Shown piece by piece: positions 17,234 through 26,483 of a stretch of 51,361 nucleotides of DNA; positions within the stretch are counted from its first letter, which is position 1; each line of letters starts with the position of its first letter. The notes below the pieces were generated by a model, which searched no databases, was not told where the DNA came from, and worked only from the letters and a program-made list of their open reading frames with translations. The translations under genes were made by a program, and so were the position numbers. The stretch is from Candidatus Cloacimonadota bacterium (lineage in GTDB: Bacteria > Cloacimonadota > Cloacimonadia > Cloacimonadales > WRIO01). The DNA is taken from NCBI GenBank assembly GCA_009777575.1, contig WRLO01000015.1, positions 1-51,361 on the forward strand, written 5' to 3'.

Positions 17234-17770
17234 ATGGAAAACATTTTTAATCAAAAAACTGACCACAGCACTTTCACTTGGGAAAGTCTTGGTGATATTA
17301 AGGAAGGTCGCGGAACTTTAGGTCTCGAAATGCCTGTTTTGGTATACAGACTTATGCAGTTCACGATTTATGATGTTATGACCAAAAATTACGGTCGCGA
17401 TCAAGCAGATAAAATTCTGTATGACGCTGGACATCTCGCTGGGAGCGAATATGCTAAGAATGCCTTGAATTTAAAACAAGATTTGAACAATTTTGTTGCT
17501 TCGTTACAAGATTCTTTAGCTACTCTTAAAGTTGGGATTCTACGCGTCGAGTCTATCGATGCTGAAGCAAAGAATATCATCTTGACTGTGGCTGAAGACC
17601 TTGATTGTAGCGGTCTACCACTTACGGATGAAGCTGTTTGTATCTACGACGAAGGTTTCATTGCTGGAATCTTAGAAGTCTATACGGGAGTTCCCTATTC
17701 TGTTAAAGAAATCGACTGCTGGGCTAGTGGAGATAGGATTTGTAGATTCAAATGCACTGCCGGAGCTTAA
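17234..17770 (+). CDS. V4R-domain protein, probable small-molecule or redox sensor
   Basis: 178 residues, soluble. The C-terminal half is a V4R (4-vinyl-reductase-type) domain: 'LTDEAVCIYDEGFIAGILEV' and the Cys-containing end 'DCWASGDRICRFKC'. The N-terminal half contains 'ILYDAGHLAGSEYAKNAL', also usual in this family. V4R domains act as ligand- or metal-binding sensors rather than enzymes in signalling proteins. The gene stands between two kinases; the next kinase has no obvious input domain other than HAMP and PAS, so this protein may be its detachable sensor. GGAGG overlaps the TAG of the upstream gene, so it is translated from the same transcript. Confidence 0.8.
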   Translation: MENIFNQKTDHSTFTWESLGDIKEGRGTLGLEMPVLVYRLMQFTIYDVMTKNYGRDQADKILYDAGHLAGSEYAKNALNLKQDLNNFVASLQDSLATLKVGILRVESIDAEAKNIILTVAEDLDCSGLPLTDEAVCIYDEGFIAGILEVYTGVPYSVKEIDCWASGDRICRFKCTAGA

Positions 17771-17839
17771 AATCTTGTTTTTCTTTTTTAAAAATGCCCC
17801 ACCAAACTTTAGCACTTTTGGCGGATATTCTATATCGGG

Positions 17840-17862
17840 AGAGCCGATCTCTGATCGGCTCT
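17840..17862 (+). terminator. Strong hairpin after the V4R gene (possible attenuator or REP element)
   Basis: A perfect 10-bp stem (AGAGCCGATC / GATCGGCTCT) with a 3-base loop lies 70 bases after the V4R stop. There is no T-run behind it, so it is not a standard intrinsic terminator. It could protect or end the upstream message, or be a repeat element like those that follow. Confidence 0.4.
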
Positions 17863-17882
17863 ATCTGATGATGCTGAACCAT

Positions 17883-18092
17883 GTCATTCTCATACCTGTC
17901 ATTCTCATCCTTGTCATTCTGAGCGAAGCGAAGAATCTCTTCCTTGTCATTCTGAGCGAAGCGAAGAATCTCTTCCTTGTCATTCTGAGCGAAGCGAAGA
18001 ATCTCATCTTTGTCATTCTGAGCGAAGCGAAGAATCTCTTCTTTGTCATTCTGAGCATATTCCTTGTCATTCTGAGCGAAGCGAAGAATCTC
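17883..18092 (+). repeat. 33-bp-period tandem array of a palindromic repeat
   Basis: Two 15-base half units (17883, 17898) are followed by GTCATTCTGAGCGAAGCGAA-type units starting at 17913, 17946, 17979, 18012, 18045 (truncated after 16 bases) and 18066. The unit is 27 bases plus a 6-base spacer, mostly TTCCTT. Each unit can fold through ATTCT…AGAAT. Open frames over it on both strands are repeat artefacts. A decayed reverse copy lies at 21131-21157. This unit is of a type scattered widely in genomes of this broad group. Confidence 0.9.
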
Positions 18093-18323
18093 TTCCCTTC
18101 CACCACCATGAATAATCCCTCTCCGATAAGCCCATTTTATATAAAATCATACCTTACACATGCCGTTAGGTATGTGAAGCTATGTAGAAAACGAGATACA
18201 CACCAACACGCATCCCGTAGGGATGCTGGTTTGAGGGTGACATCAATTTCTACAGAGCTTTCATCTCTACGAGATGACCTACGAATGAAAACAAATCGTT
18301 TTCGCTTAATTAATTAAAAACCT

Positions 18324-21110
18324 ATGTCCAAGGATATTATGTTAGATAATGATGATACTAATGTCAAAACACATAAACAAATAGCTGATACTTTATTTGA
18401 ATATGTTCGTGGCATTATTTATAATACTACTGAATGTTCTTTGGATTTCAACAAACTTCCCGAAGAATTTCACAATCTTGGCAAAGGTTTAAATTATCTA
18501 CAAAGTATCGTTGGAGAAACTAAATCTTTTGCCAAAGAATTATCGAAAGGTAATCTTAATTGTGATTTTCCCTCAAGAGGCAATGAAATTGCTGCTCCGC
18601 TTAAAACATTACATGCCTCTTTAAAACACTTGAGTTGGCAATCACAGCAAGTTGCTATTGGAGATTATAATCAAAATGTAAACTTCATGGGTGAATTTTC
18701 TGACGCTTTCAATAACATGATTGAACAATTAAAGATGCAAAGAAAAATCATTCTCGATGAAAAATCTGTCTTAAAACAATATGTGGAGATGATTTTAAAA
18801 AGCACTACTAATCCTTTACTGGTTTTTGATAGTGATGAAAAATTGGTCTATATTAGCAAATCTTGGTTTAGATATTGTGATATTTTTGATGAAAATAATG
18901 TTTTAGGTAAACAGATTGATGAATTATTTGAGCCGATTGTATCCGAAGATATTCTCATGGATGTCAAGTATTATTATATGTCTGCCAATGCCGGTAGCAA
19001 AATCATAGAAACTGAATTAGACACTCATTTCAACTTACAAGAAAATACGGGGCATTTTAAATTACAATTTACTCCTATGATTGACGATGAAGGACTCGTT
19101 GGCGGTATGATGCTGTTTTTGTTTGATTTAACTGAAAGTGAACAAGCACGCAGAACTGCTGAAAACGCTAGAGAACTCGCTGAGCAATCTTTGAGAATAA
19201 AAACTACTTTCCTCGCCAAAATGTCACATGAAATCAGAACACCTATGAACGCTATACTTGGCATTACCCAGCTCGAACTTCAAAAAAAGGATCTTTTATC
19301 GGAGACTTCAGAATCATTTGAAAAAATTTATGAAGCGAGCAACAATTTACTCGTTTTGATTAACGATATTTTGGATTTATCAAAGATTGAAACTGGAAAA
19401 ATGGAATTGATCCCTAAAAACTATGATACTCCTAATTTTATTCACGAAACTATCCAGTTAAATATTATGCAAATTGGTTTAAAAAAGATTGATTTTTATC
19501 TTGAAATAGATGATTCTTTTCCTAAAACCCTATATGGTGACGATTTGCGATTAAAACAAATTTTAAATAATATTCTTACCAATGCTATTAAATATACTGA
19601 TAAGGGATTTATTAAACTTTCTATAAAAACAGAACAATTTCGACAATTATCGCCTATATTAAAAGATATTGTTTATTCACCTCCTTCTATGAATTCAGAT
19701 ACTGCCTCTATCTATGATAGATTTACTCCCAGCGACAATCTAAACACAACTGAACCAAGTATAGAAAAAGACGATATCTATATTATTTTCAGTGTCGAAG
19801 ACACCGGTCAAGGTATTAAAGAAGAAGACCAAAAAATGCTCTTTAGTGAATATTCCAGATTTAATACCCAAGAAAATAGGGATGCTATTGGAGCTGGTTT
19901 GGGGTTGAGTATTTCAAAGAAACTTATCGAACTGATGGATGGGTATATTGATGTTCAAAGCGATTATGGTAAAGGTAGCATTTTTACCGTTAAAGTAAAA
20001 CAAAAAAGAGTTGATGACCAATGTATAGATAATGATATAATCCAAAAACTAAAGAATCAAACCTATAAATCTGAAAAACAACTAGATAATTTACAATTTA
20101 TCCAAGAGCCTATGCCTTATGGAAAAGTTTTGATTGTTGATGATGTAGAAACAAATTTGTATGTAGCTTCAAAACTCATGAGTCCTTATCATTTAAATAT
20201 TGAAACTGTTTTGAGTGGGTTTGAGACTCTTGATAAAATTAACGAAGGAAAGGTTTACGATATAATATTTATGGACCACATGATGCCCCAAATGGATGGT
20301 ATCGAAACTACTCAAAAACTAAGAGAAATGGGTTATGATGGTGTGATTGTTGCCCTGACTGCAAATGCCCTCGTAGGAAACGAGGAAATGTTTAAACAAA
20401 ATGGCTTTGATGATTTTGTCTCAAAACCTATTGATATTAGGTTACTAAATAAAGTTTTAATAAAATATATTAAAGATAAATATGCAGGGACTATAGATAT
20501 GACTGAGATTGCAAATATTGTCCCTGTAAATAATATTGTCTCCTCTGATGCAATAGGTATTAATGATTTAGACCCAAAACTAATTGAAATCTTTTGTCGA
20601 GATGCAAAAAATGCCGCTGATTCCATTAGATCGGCTTTAATAAATAATGATATAAAACTTTTTACTACAAATGCTCATGCTATGAAATCACTACTCGCTA
20701 CTATTGGTGAAACTGAAAAATCAAGAATCGCCGCAGACCTCGAAAAAGCAGGTTTGAGACAAGATTTGCAGTTTATTTCTGAAAACTCTCCGAGTTTTGC
20801 GGACTATCTGGATGCCCTCGTAAATCGTTTAAGCCCTTCTATTAAAAAAGATAACGATGTTTCCAATGACGACATCATTGAAGATGATAACCTTTTAAAA
20901 GAAAACCTTCAACAAATTATTATTGCTTGCCAAAATTATGATGATTCCGCTGCCTACAAAATATTGACTTTTTTGAACGAAAAAACTTGGAAATCAGACA
21001 CCAAAGAATGCTTGGAAAAAATAAATGAGTTGTTATATCTACATAGTGACTTTGAGGCAGCTGAATTACAGGCTCAAAAACTTTTTGATAAAACTGATAC
21101 CCCTTTGTAA
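18324..21110 (+). CDS. Soluble hybrid histidine kinase (HAMP-like, PAS, HisKA, HATPase, REC, HPt)
   Basis: 928 residues without membrane helices. The first ~140 residues look like two HAMP-like helical units ('ELSKGNLNCDFPSRGNEI' and 'QVAIGDYNQNVNFMGEFSD'). A PAS segment follows ('NPLLVFDSDEKLVYISKS'), then HisKA ('SHEIRTPMNAILG', H302) and the ATPase domain with a variant 'GAGLGLSISKKLIELMDG' box. The receiver has D651 in 'IIFMDHMMPQMDG' and the HPt has H785 in 'NAHAMKSLLATIG'. Cytoplasmic HAMP-PAS kinases next to V4R genes suggest that the V4R protein feeds it. The second ATG (18339) has AAGGA just upstream and may be the true start. No output domain is attached. Confidence 0.9.
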   Translation: MSKDIMLDNDDTNVKTHKQIADTLFEYVRGIIYNTTECSLDFNKLPEEFHNLGKGLNYLQSIVGETKSFAKELSKGNLNCDFPSRGNEIAAPLKTLHASLKHLSWQSQQVAIGDYNQNVNFMGEFSDAFNNMIEQLKMQRKIILDEKSVLKQYVEMILKSTTNPLLVFDSDEKLVYISKSWFRYCDIFDENNVLGKQIDELFEPIVSEDILMDVKYYYMSANAGSKIIETELDTHFNLQENTGHFKLQFTPMIDDEGLVGGMMLFLFDLTESEQARRTAENARELAEQSLRIKTTFLAKMSHEIRTPMNAILGITQLELQKKDLLSETSESFEKIYEASNNLLVLINDILDLSKIETGKMELIPKNYDTPNFIHETIQLNIMQIGLKKIDFYLEIDDSFPKTLYGDDLRLKQILNNILTNAIKYTDKGFIKLSIKTEQFRQLSPILKDIVYSPPSMNSDTASIYDRFTPSDNLNTTEPSIEKDDIYIIFSVEDTGQGIKEEDQKMLFSEYSRFNTQENRDAIGAGLGLSISKKLIELMDGYIDVQSDYGKGSIFTVKVKQKRVDDQCIDNDIIQKLKNQTYKSEKQLDNLQFIQEPMPYGKVLIVDDVETNLYVASKLMSPYHLNIETVLSGFETLDKINEGKVYDIIFMDHMMPQMDGIETTQKLREMGYDGVIVALTANALVGNEEMFKQNGFDDFVSKPIDIRLLNKVLIKYIKDKYAGTIDMTEIANIVPVNNIVSSDAIGINDLDPKLIEIFCRDAKNAADSIRSALINNDIKLFTTNAHAMKSLLATIGETEKSRIAADLEKAGLRQDLQFISENSPSFADYLDALVNRLSPSIKKDNDVSNDDIIEDDNLLKENLQQIIIACQNYDDSAAYKILTFLNEKTWKSDTKECLEKINELLYLHSDFEAAELQAQKLFDKTDTPL

Positions 21111-21130
21111 TGGGGGGATATCTATGCATT

Positions 21131-21157
21131 AAGATACTTCACATCGTTCAGAATAAC
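21131..21157 (-). repeat. Decayed single copy of the GTCATTCTGAGCGAAGCG repeat
   Basis: The plus strand reads AAGATACTTCACATCGTTCA and on to GAATAAC. It aligns with the reverse complement of the 27-base unit of the array at 17883-18092, with several substitutions. It lies between the converging kinase and SagB-like genes. Confidence 0.5.
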
Positions 21158-21214
21158 AGAAAGTATATTGTGGCTTTATACAAGCCGCCTTCCTCATCGT
21201 AATCGCCAAATCAA

Positions 21215-21964
21215 TCAATATTTCCCGACAGGAGAAACATAAACAACAAATTCATCTTCTCTGTCAAGTTTCAACAAATCATCGCATTTTTTCTGGTCAT
21301 AAGCAGCGATAGCACATGTTCCAAGTCCTATAGCTTCACAAGCTAAATAAAGATTTTGACCCAAATGACCGCAATCGAGAAGGATTGTTTTTGCACTCAC
21401 AAAAGAATATCTCCATTCTGTGCGATATGGTATCACAGACCAAAGAAATGTTACTGCTGATTCTCCCGCAAAGGGTTGTCCAAGATTTGCTTCTGTGAGC
21501 TTATTTTTCATATCATCTACTGAAAACAAAAATATCAAAGCATGTTCCAAAGGCAAATACCTATAAATCCCTTTTTCCAAACCGTCAACACAATTTATTG
21601 CGAGATAAGTTTCAAATGGATGTCTAGCACCCCCAGAAGGAACAGGTCTTAAGGTAATTTTGTCATCGTTAAGCTTTCTTTGCACACCTTGAGTTGCCCA
21701 TAGTAAAAAAGATAAATCATGTAATGAGATATTCTCGTCAGAAAATTTCCTTCTACTACGACGATTCTTTATACAATCGATGATATTTTTGTTTGGGATT
21801 CTTTCAGTATCTATTTCAGGAAGCTTGATTGGCTCTCCATCATAATCCTTTTGAACTGGAGGATAATCAATTGAGTTCATCTGGTCTGTTATTACATTTT
21901 CCAATCCAATAAAATTTGCCTTTAAAAAATTTCTTTGTTCCATACATTTCTGTTTGTGATCCAT
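21215..21964 (-). CDS. SagB/ThcOx-type nitroreductase-fold dehydrogenase
   Basis: 249 residues. The FMN-binding nitroreductase pattern is present: 'IKNRRSRRKFSDENIS', 'LLWATQGVQRK', 'PVPSGGARHPFETYLAIN' (the SagB-type insertion) and 'LDCGHLGQNLYLACEAIGLG' with 'GTCAIAAYDQ' near the end. SagB/ThcOx proteins oxidise azolines in peptide maturation, but many stand-alone members of unknown substrate exist. No cyclodehydratase or precursor gene is near, so peptide modification is not supported here. It is the last gene of the hslVU operon, 11 bases after hslU. Confidence 0.85.
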   Translation of the reverse strand: MDHKQKCMEQRNFLKANFIGLENVITDQMNSIDYPPVQKDYDGEPIKLPEIDTERIPNKNIIDCIKNRRSRRKFSDENISLHDLSFLLWATQGVQRKLNDDKITLRPVPSGGARHPFETYLAINCVDGLEKGIYRYLPLEHALIFLFSVDDMKNKLTEANLGQPFAGESAVTFLWSVIPYRTEWRYSFVSAKTILLDCGHLGQNLYLACEAIGLGTCAIAAYDQKKCDDLLKLDREDEFVVYVSPVGKY

Positions 21965-21975
21965 GTTTTCTCCTT

Positions 21976-23370
21976 TTAAAGTATATATTTAGAAAGATCC
22001 TCGTCTTCAATCAGAGGATTGACCTTGTCGACTATCATTTTAGAAGAAATGGCTACCTTTTTCATTTTCGGGTTCGGCATTTCGAATAGATAGTCATCAA
22101 GGACGGCGTTAATGATAGTCTGTAGCCTTCTCGCTCCAATGTCTTCCATTTTTTCATTAGCTATAGCAGCAAAACTGGCTATTTCTGATATTGCTTCTTC
22201 TTCAAAAGACAAATCAACCTTTTCTGTTTTAAACATTGCTGTATATTGCTTTGTTAATGCGTTTTGTGGTATAGTTAAGATTTTTTCAAAATCCTCTTTA
22301 GAAAGGCTGTTCAACTCAACCCTTATGGGAAATCGTCCTTGCAGTTCGGGAATAAGGTCTGAAGGCTTTGCTACATGAAAAGCTCCAGCTGCAATAAACA
22401 AAATATGCGTGGTATTTATGATGCCATATTTTGTCGGGACATTTGAACCTTCCACTATGGGTAATAAATCTCTTTGGACACCTGATTTTGAGACATCAGC
22501 AGTGCTTTTTTTATCCAGGGAGGCTATTTTATCTATTTCGTCAATAAAGATGATTCCATTGTTTTCGACGCGATATTTTGCTTCTTCTATGACACGATCA
22601 CGGCTTATCAGTTTACCTATCTCTACCTCTTTAAAAAACGAGATTGCCGTTTTCACATTCATCTCTTTGGTTTTATCTTTTCTTGAAGGTAGAACATTGG
22701 ACAGCATTTCTGAAAAATTGAAATCGACCATGTCAAAGCTGATTATATTAGGAGGGAAAAAATCTGTTGGAGGTGTCAAAGAATCTTCCATCGAAACACT
22801 AATTATTTTTTCATCCAAAGAACCAGATAACAATTTAGTTCTCATTTTTTCGCGGCTTCTGAGATAACGGGCTTCTTTTTCTTCTATATCTGGATCATTA
22901 GGTTTAAATGGACATGGTAAAAGTATATCCAAAACCCTTTCTACAGCTATTTCTTGCGCTTTGGTCTCAAACTCTTTATTTAATTCACTTTTTACCTGAT
23001 TAAAAGCAAAATCCATCAATTCACGAACCATCGATTCTACATCACGCCCTACATATCCGACTTCAGTAAATTTTGATGCCTCAACCTTGATAAAGGGGGA
23101 ATTGGTGAGATGTGCGAGTCTTCTGGCAATTTCTGTTTTTCCTACTCCAGTGGGTCCGATTAAGATGATATTATTAGGGATGATATCTTCTTGTAAAGGC
23201 TTATTAACTTGTTGTCTTCTCCAACGATTTCGCAGAGCTATGGAAACAGCTCGTTTTGCCTTATCCTGACCTATGATATACTTATCAAGGTATTCGACCA
23301 CATTTATCGGTGTAAGTTTTGACAATGCTGTCATATTTCTTTTACGAAGTTTTTGTAATACATAGTCCAT
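21976..23370 (-). CDS. hslU: ATP-dependent protease ATPase subunit HslU
   Basis: 464 residues. The AAA+ unfoldase of the HslUV protease threads substrates into HslV. Walker A is 'GPTGVGKTEIARR', Walker B 'GIIFIDEIDKIA', and 'ELQGRFPIRVEL' and 'MEDIGARRLQTIINAVLDDY' are diagnostic of HslU; the intermediate domain lies between about residues 110 and 240. The usual family start, MTALSKLTP, is preceded here by 12 extra residues. The upstream ATG is kept because GGAG stands six bases before it. It begins one base after the hslV stop. Confidence 0.96.
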   Translation of the reverse strand: MDYVLQKLRKRNMTALSKLTPINVVEYLDKYIIGQDKAKRAVSIALRNRWRRQQVNKPLQEDIIPNNIILIGPTGVGKTEIARRLAHLTNSPFIKVEASKFTEVGYVGRDVESMVRELMDFAFNQVKSELNKEFETKAQEIAVERVLDILLPCPFKPNDPDIEEKEARYLRSREKMRTKLLSGSLDEKIISVSMEDSLTPPTDFFPPNIISFDMVDFNFSEMLSNVLPSRKDKTKEMNVKTAISFFKEVEIGKLISRDRVIEEAKYRVENNGIIFIDEIDKIASLDKKSTADVSKSGVQRDLLPIVEGSNVPTKYGIINTTHILFIAAGAFHVAKPSDLIPELQGRFPIRVELNSLSKEDFEKILTIPQNALTKQYTAMFKTEKVDLSFEEEAISEIASFAAIANEKMEDIGARRLQTIINAVLDDYLFEMPNPKMKKVAISSKMIVDKVNPLIEDEDLSKYIL

Positions 23371-23904
23371 TTATTTCTCCAAAATAGTTCTATTGTGATT
23401 TGTATATATACAGATATCGGCTGTTATTTTCAAAGACTCTTCCACGATTTGAAAAGCATTCAATTCTGAATGTTTTACCAAGGCGCGAGCTGCTGACAAA
23501 GCATAAGCACCACCAGAGCCAATGACTGCTATATTGTCATCTGGTTCTATAACATCACCTGTTCCACTGATGACATATAAATCATCTTTATTGATTGCGA
23601 TGATCATTGCCTCCAATCGCCTTAAATATTTGTCAGAACGCCATTCTTTTGCTAATTCCACTGCTGCTTTTTTAAGATTGCCCTTAAATTCTTTCAATTT
23701 TGCTTCAAACCTTTCAAATAAATTAAAGGCATCTGCCGTTGCTCCAGCAAAACCTGCTAACACATCTCCATTGTAAAGGGTTCGGATCTTTTGGCTTTTG
23801 GACTTGAATATAGTATGACCTAAAGTGACTTGCCCATCACCACCTATAGCGATTTTATCTTCTTTTCGAACTGCTATGATCGTTGTGCCATGCATTTCTG
23901 TCAT
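23371..23904 (-). CDS. hslV: ATP-dependent protease subunit HslV
   Basis: 177 residues. The catalytic N-terminal Thr is exposed after removal of the short pro-peptide MTEMHG, giving [20 protein letters not shown]. '[20 protein letters not shown]' and '[14 protein letters not shown]' are the standard HslV blocks, and the '[16 protein letters not shown]' stretch is also typical. It forms the proteolytic double ring that works with HslU, encoded directly after it. The start overlaps the ftsH stop by four bases (ATGA). Confidence 0.97.
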   Translation of the reverse strand: MTEMHGTTIIAVRKEDKIAIGGDGQVTLGHTIFKSKSQKIRTLYNGDVLAGFAGATADAFNLFERFEAKLKEFKGNLKKAAVELAKEWRSDKYLRRLEAMIIAINKDDLYVISGTGDVIEPDDNIAVIGSGGAYALSAARALVKHSELNAFQIVEESLKITADICIYTNHNRTILEK

Positions 23905-25907
23905 TGATCCTCCATTATAGGCTCATTTGAGTCAATTTCCTTTTCTTCATCTTCCTCTGTTTTTTCTGTTATCTCTTGTTCATTTTCAGCTTTTTGAGAA
24001 GTGTCTATCTTCATTTCACAGGCTTTATGATACTTTTTATTGATAAAGTCTTTATCTTTTTCATCTATTTCTTCCAAAATCAGTTCATAGATTTCTTCTA
24101 AATTTAAAGTTTCCTTTTCCAACAATAACTCAGCCATTTTATCCATAATTTTTTTGTGTTCTGTCAGTATTTTCGTAGCTTTGTCATGAGCTGTATAAAT
24201 AATTCCTCTGATTTCACTATCAACTAGTTGAGCTGTAGCTGGACTCATTGATTCCTGCTGAACAAAATCTTTTCCCAGAAATACTTGTTTATCCTCGCCA
24301 CCGACTGTCATTGGTCCTATTTTCTCACTCATTCCCCAATGACAGACCATTCTCTTAGCTAAATCTGTCGCTCTCTGTATATCGTTGCCTGCGCCTGTAG
24401 TCAATTCGCCAAAAACTATTTCTTCAGCACATCGACCTCCCATGAGAGTGACAAGTAATTGACTTAAATATGTTTTTGAATAAGTCATTTTGTCATTGCC
24501 CAATGAATGAGTTGCACCACCTGTAAATCCTCTTGGAATTATTGTAACCTTATGGATTGAGTCTGTCTTGTCTTGAAATACTGAGCAAAGGACATGTCCT
24601 ACTTCATGATAAGAAATGCTTCTCTTTTCATCATCATCTATGGTTTTACTTCTTCTTTCCTTTCCGAGGGTTACTTTATCGCGAGCTTCGTCAAAATCTA
24701 TCATTTCGATGTTTTTCTTTTCCTTGCGAGCTGCTATTAGAGCCGCTTCATTGCATAGATTAGCAAGATCTGCACCACTGAATCCGGGCGTGCTTCTGGC
24801 TACTATCATCAAATTAACATCATCTGAGAGCGGTAATTTTTCAGAATGAACTTTTAATATCTCATTTCTGCCCATTATATCCGGTAAATCGACTATTACT
24901 TGTCTATCGAATCTACCCGGTCTCAGAAGAGCAGGGTCAAGCACATCAGGTCTATTGGTAGCTGCTATGATTATCACTGAATCGTTTGCTTCAAATCCGT
25001 CCATTTCTACCAATAACTGATTCAAAGTCTGTTCCCTTTCGTCATGACCACCACCGAGTCCTGCACCTCTCGAACGACCAACTGCGTCTATTTCATCTAT
25101 AAATGCTATACAAGGGGCATTTTTTTTGGCATTATCAAATAAATCTCGCACTCTCGAAGCTCCAACACCCACAAACATTTCTACAAAGTCTGAACCGCTG
25201 ATACTAAAAAAGGGAACTCCTGCCTCACCTGCTACAGCTTTGGCGAGAAGGGTTTTTCCTGTCCCAGGTCTACCCAGTAAAAGCACGCCACGCGGTATTC
25301 TACCACCAAGTTTTTGAAATTTACTCGGAGACTTCAGATATTCTACGATTTCTTGCAATTCTTCCTTGGCTTCGTTGACACCAGCTACATCTTTAAAAGT
25401 TATTCTAGTTTTTCCACTAGCAAACAATCTAGCTCTGCTTTTGCCAAAAGAAAAGGCTTTATTGCCTCCACTATGCATTGACCTCATAAAAAACAACCAA
25501 AAACCTATCAACAATAGAAATGGTAACCAACCTATTATGGTCATCCAAAATCTCGATGGTCTTTGCGATATTATCTCTATGCCATTTTCGTTTAATAATG
25601 TCACCAGTGCTGGGTCGGGTATAGGCATATGAGTCGAATATTTATCATCATTTAAGTCAACAAACCTTATGTCTTGATTTTCAAATGTCACACTTTTGAC
25701 TATCCCTACATCAACCATATTCAAAAATCTACTATAACTAACTACTGTACTCGTAGGCTTTTGATTGATGAACATATTATACATGATGACTGCAAAAAGT
25801 ATAATTAAAATCCAAAAAAGAAATGGTTGTGGCTTTTTCATCGGAGCATTTTTCTTTGGTCCCATGTTTTTATTATTGCGACCTTCATTAGGGTTATTAG
25901 GGTTCAA
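23901..25907 (-). CDS. ftsH: ATP-dependent zinc metalloprotease FtsH
   Basis: 668 residues, membrane-bound. Two N-terminal helices ('[17 protein letters not shown]' and '[16 protein letters not shown]') flank a small periplasmic domain. The AAA core has Walker A '[13 protein letters not shown]', Walker B '[12 protein letters not shown]' and the second region of homology. The zinc site is HEVGH (H434, H438). The C-terminal tail is long and very acidic ([10 protein letters not shown]). It degrades damaged membrane proteins and short-lived regulators. It overlaps hpt upstream by 11 bases; tilS-hpt-ftsH is a widely conserved order. Confidence 0.97.
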   Translation of the reverse strand: MNPNNPNEGRNNKNMGPKKNAPMKKPQPFLFWILIILFAVIMYNMFINQKPTSTVVSYSRFLNMVDVGIVKSVTFENQDIRFVDLNDDKYSTHMPIPDPALVTLLNENGIEIISQRPSRFWMTIIGWLPFLLLIGFWLFFMRSMHSGGNKAFSFGKSRARLFASGKTRITFKDVAGVNEAKEELQEIVEYLKSPSKFQKLGGRIPRGVLLLGRPGTGKTLLAKAVAGEAGVPFFSISGSDFVEMFVGVGASRVRDLFDNAKKNAPCIAFIDEIDAVGRSRGAGLGGGHDEREQTLNQLLVEMDGFEANDSVIIIAATNRPDVLDPALLRPGRFDRQVIVDLPDIMGRNEILKVHSEKLPLSDDVNLMIVARSTPGFSGADLANLCNEAALIAARKEKKNIEMIDFDEARDKVTLGKERRSKTIDDDEKRSISYHEVGHVLCSVFQDKTDSIHKVTIIPRGFTGGATHSLGNDKMTYSKTYLSQLLVTLMGGRCAEEIVFGELTTGAGNDIQRATDLAKRMVCHWGMSEKIGPMTVGGEDKQVFLGKDFVQQESMSPATAQLVDSEIRGIIYTAHDKATKILTEHKKIMDKMAELLLEKETLNLEEIYELILEEIDEKDKDFINKKYHKACEMKIDTSQKAENEQEITEKTEEDEEKEIDSNEPIMEDQ

Positions 25908-26439
25908 TATAAACCTCCTCTTTTAAGATGCCCACATAAGGCAAATTTCTATATTTTTCATTGAAATCTAGTCCAAAGCCGACTACAAAATCGTTGCCTA
26001 TCTCAAATCCTACATAATCGATATGAATATCTATTTTATGGGCTTCGGGCTTGTCTAAAAGCACACAGGTTGCTATACTCGCTGGGGATAAAATGTCCAG
26101 ATGTCCTATCAAAAAGCGTAAACTCAATCCTGTATCTACTATATCTTCAACTATGATGACATGACGACCTTTTATATCGATATTTATATCGTTTTTCACT
26201 GTGATGCTGCCTGAGGATTGGGCTGAGGCTCCATAACTTGATATACCCATAAAATCTATTTCTAATGGGATTGTTATATGCCGCATCAAATCAGTTAAAA
26301 ATACCACTGCACCTCGTAATACACAGATTAGAACAGGATTTTTTTCGGCATATACCTTAGAAAGCTCTGTGCCAAGCTCCCTTATCCGCATCCGGATCAC
26401 ATTTTCTTCAAAAAGAACTGCTGACAAATCGTTATTCAT
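25897..26439 (-). CDS. hpt: Hypoxanthine phosphoribosyltransferase
   Basis: 180 residues. It salvages hypoxanthine and guanine to IMP and GMP using PRPP. The PRPP-binding loop is 'VIIVEDIVDTGLSLRFL'. 'CVLRGAVVFLTDLMRHI' precedes it, and 'YVGFEIGNDFVVGFGLDFNE' is the purine-binding end. The gene is the second of the tilS operon (44-base gap), its end overlapping ftsH. The CCTCCG on the plus strand gives a CGGAGG ribosome site before its ATG. Confidence 0.95.
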   Translation of the reverse strand: MNNDLSAVLFEENVIRMRIRELGTELSKVYAEKNPVLICVLRGAVVFLTDLMRHITIPLEIDFMGISSYGASAQSSGSITVKNDINIDIKGRHVIIVEDIVDTGLSLRFLIGHLDILSPASIATCVLLDKPEAHKIDIHIDYVGFEIGNDFVVGFGLDFNEKYRNLPYVGILKEEVYIEP

Positions 26440-26483
26440 AAATACCTCCGTTTAAATTTATTATATTAAACATTTCATCTTTA

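Larger units (their letters stand above)
17771..18323. other. Gap of 553 bases inside the sensory cluster, filled with repeat elements
   Basis: No gene is visible. Besides the hairpin and the array annotated separately, there are two further short palindromes: GCATCCC…GGGATGC at 18210-18226 and TCATCTC…GAGATGA at 18261-18277, both around GTAGGG/TACGAG cores. The gap separates the V4R gene from the third kinase, so the latter may need its own promoter; none is obvious. Confidence 0.7.

Noticed and set aside
17883..18092. Regular repeats that could suggest a CRISPR array
   Set aside because: The 'spacers' are six bases and nearly identical (TTCCTT), the repeat is of a common dispersed palindromic type, and no cas genes are present.
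17727..18317. Open frames of 196 (+) and 82 (-) codons over the array
   Set aside because: They exist only because a 33-bp repeat has a multiple-of-three period; there is no ribosome site or family similarity.
21215..21964. SagB-like gene as evidence of a thiazole/oxazole-modified peptide cluster
   Set aside because: No cyclodehydratase, precursor peptide or exporter is near; the gene is the tail of a protease operon.
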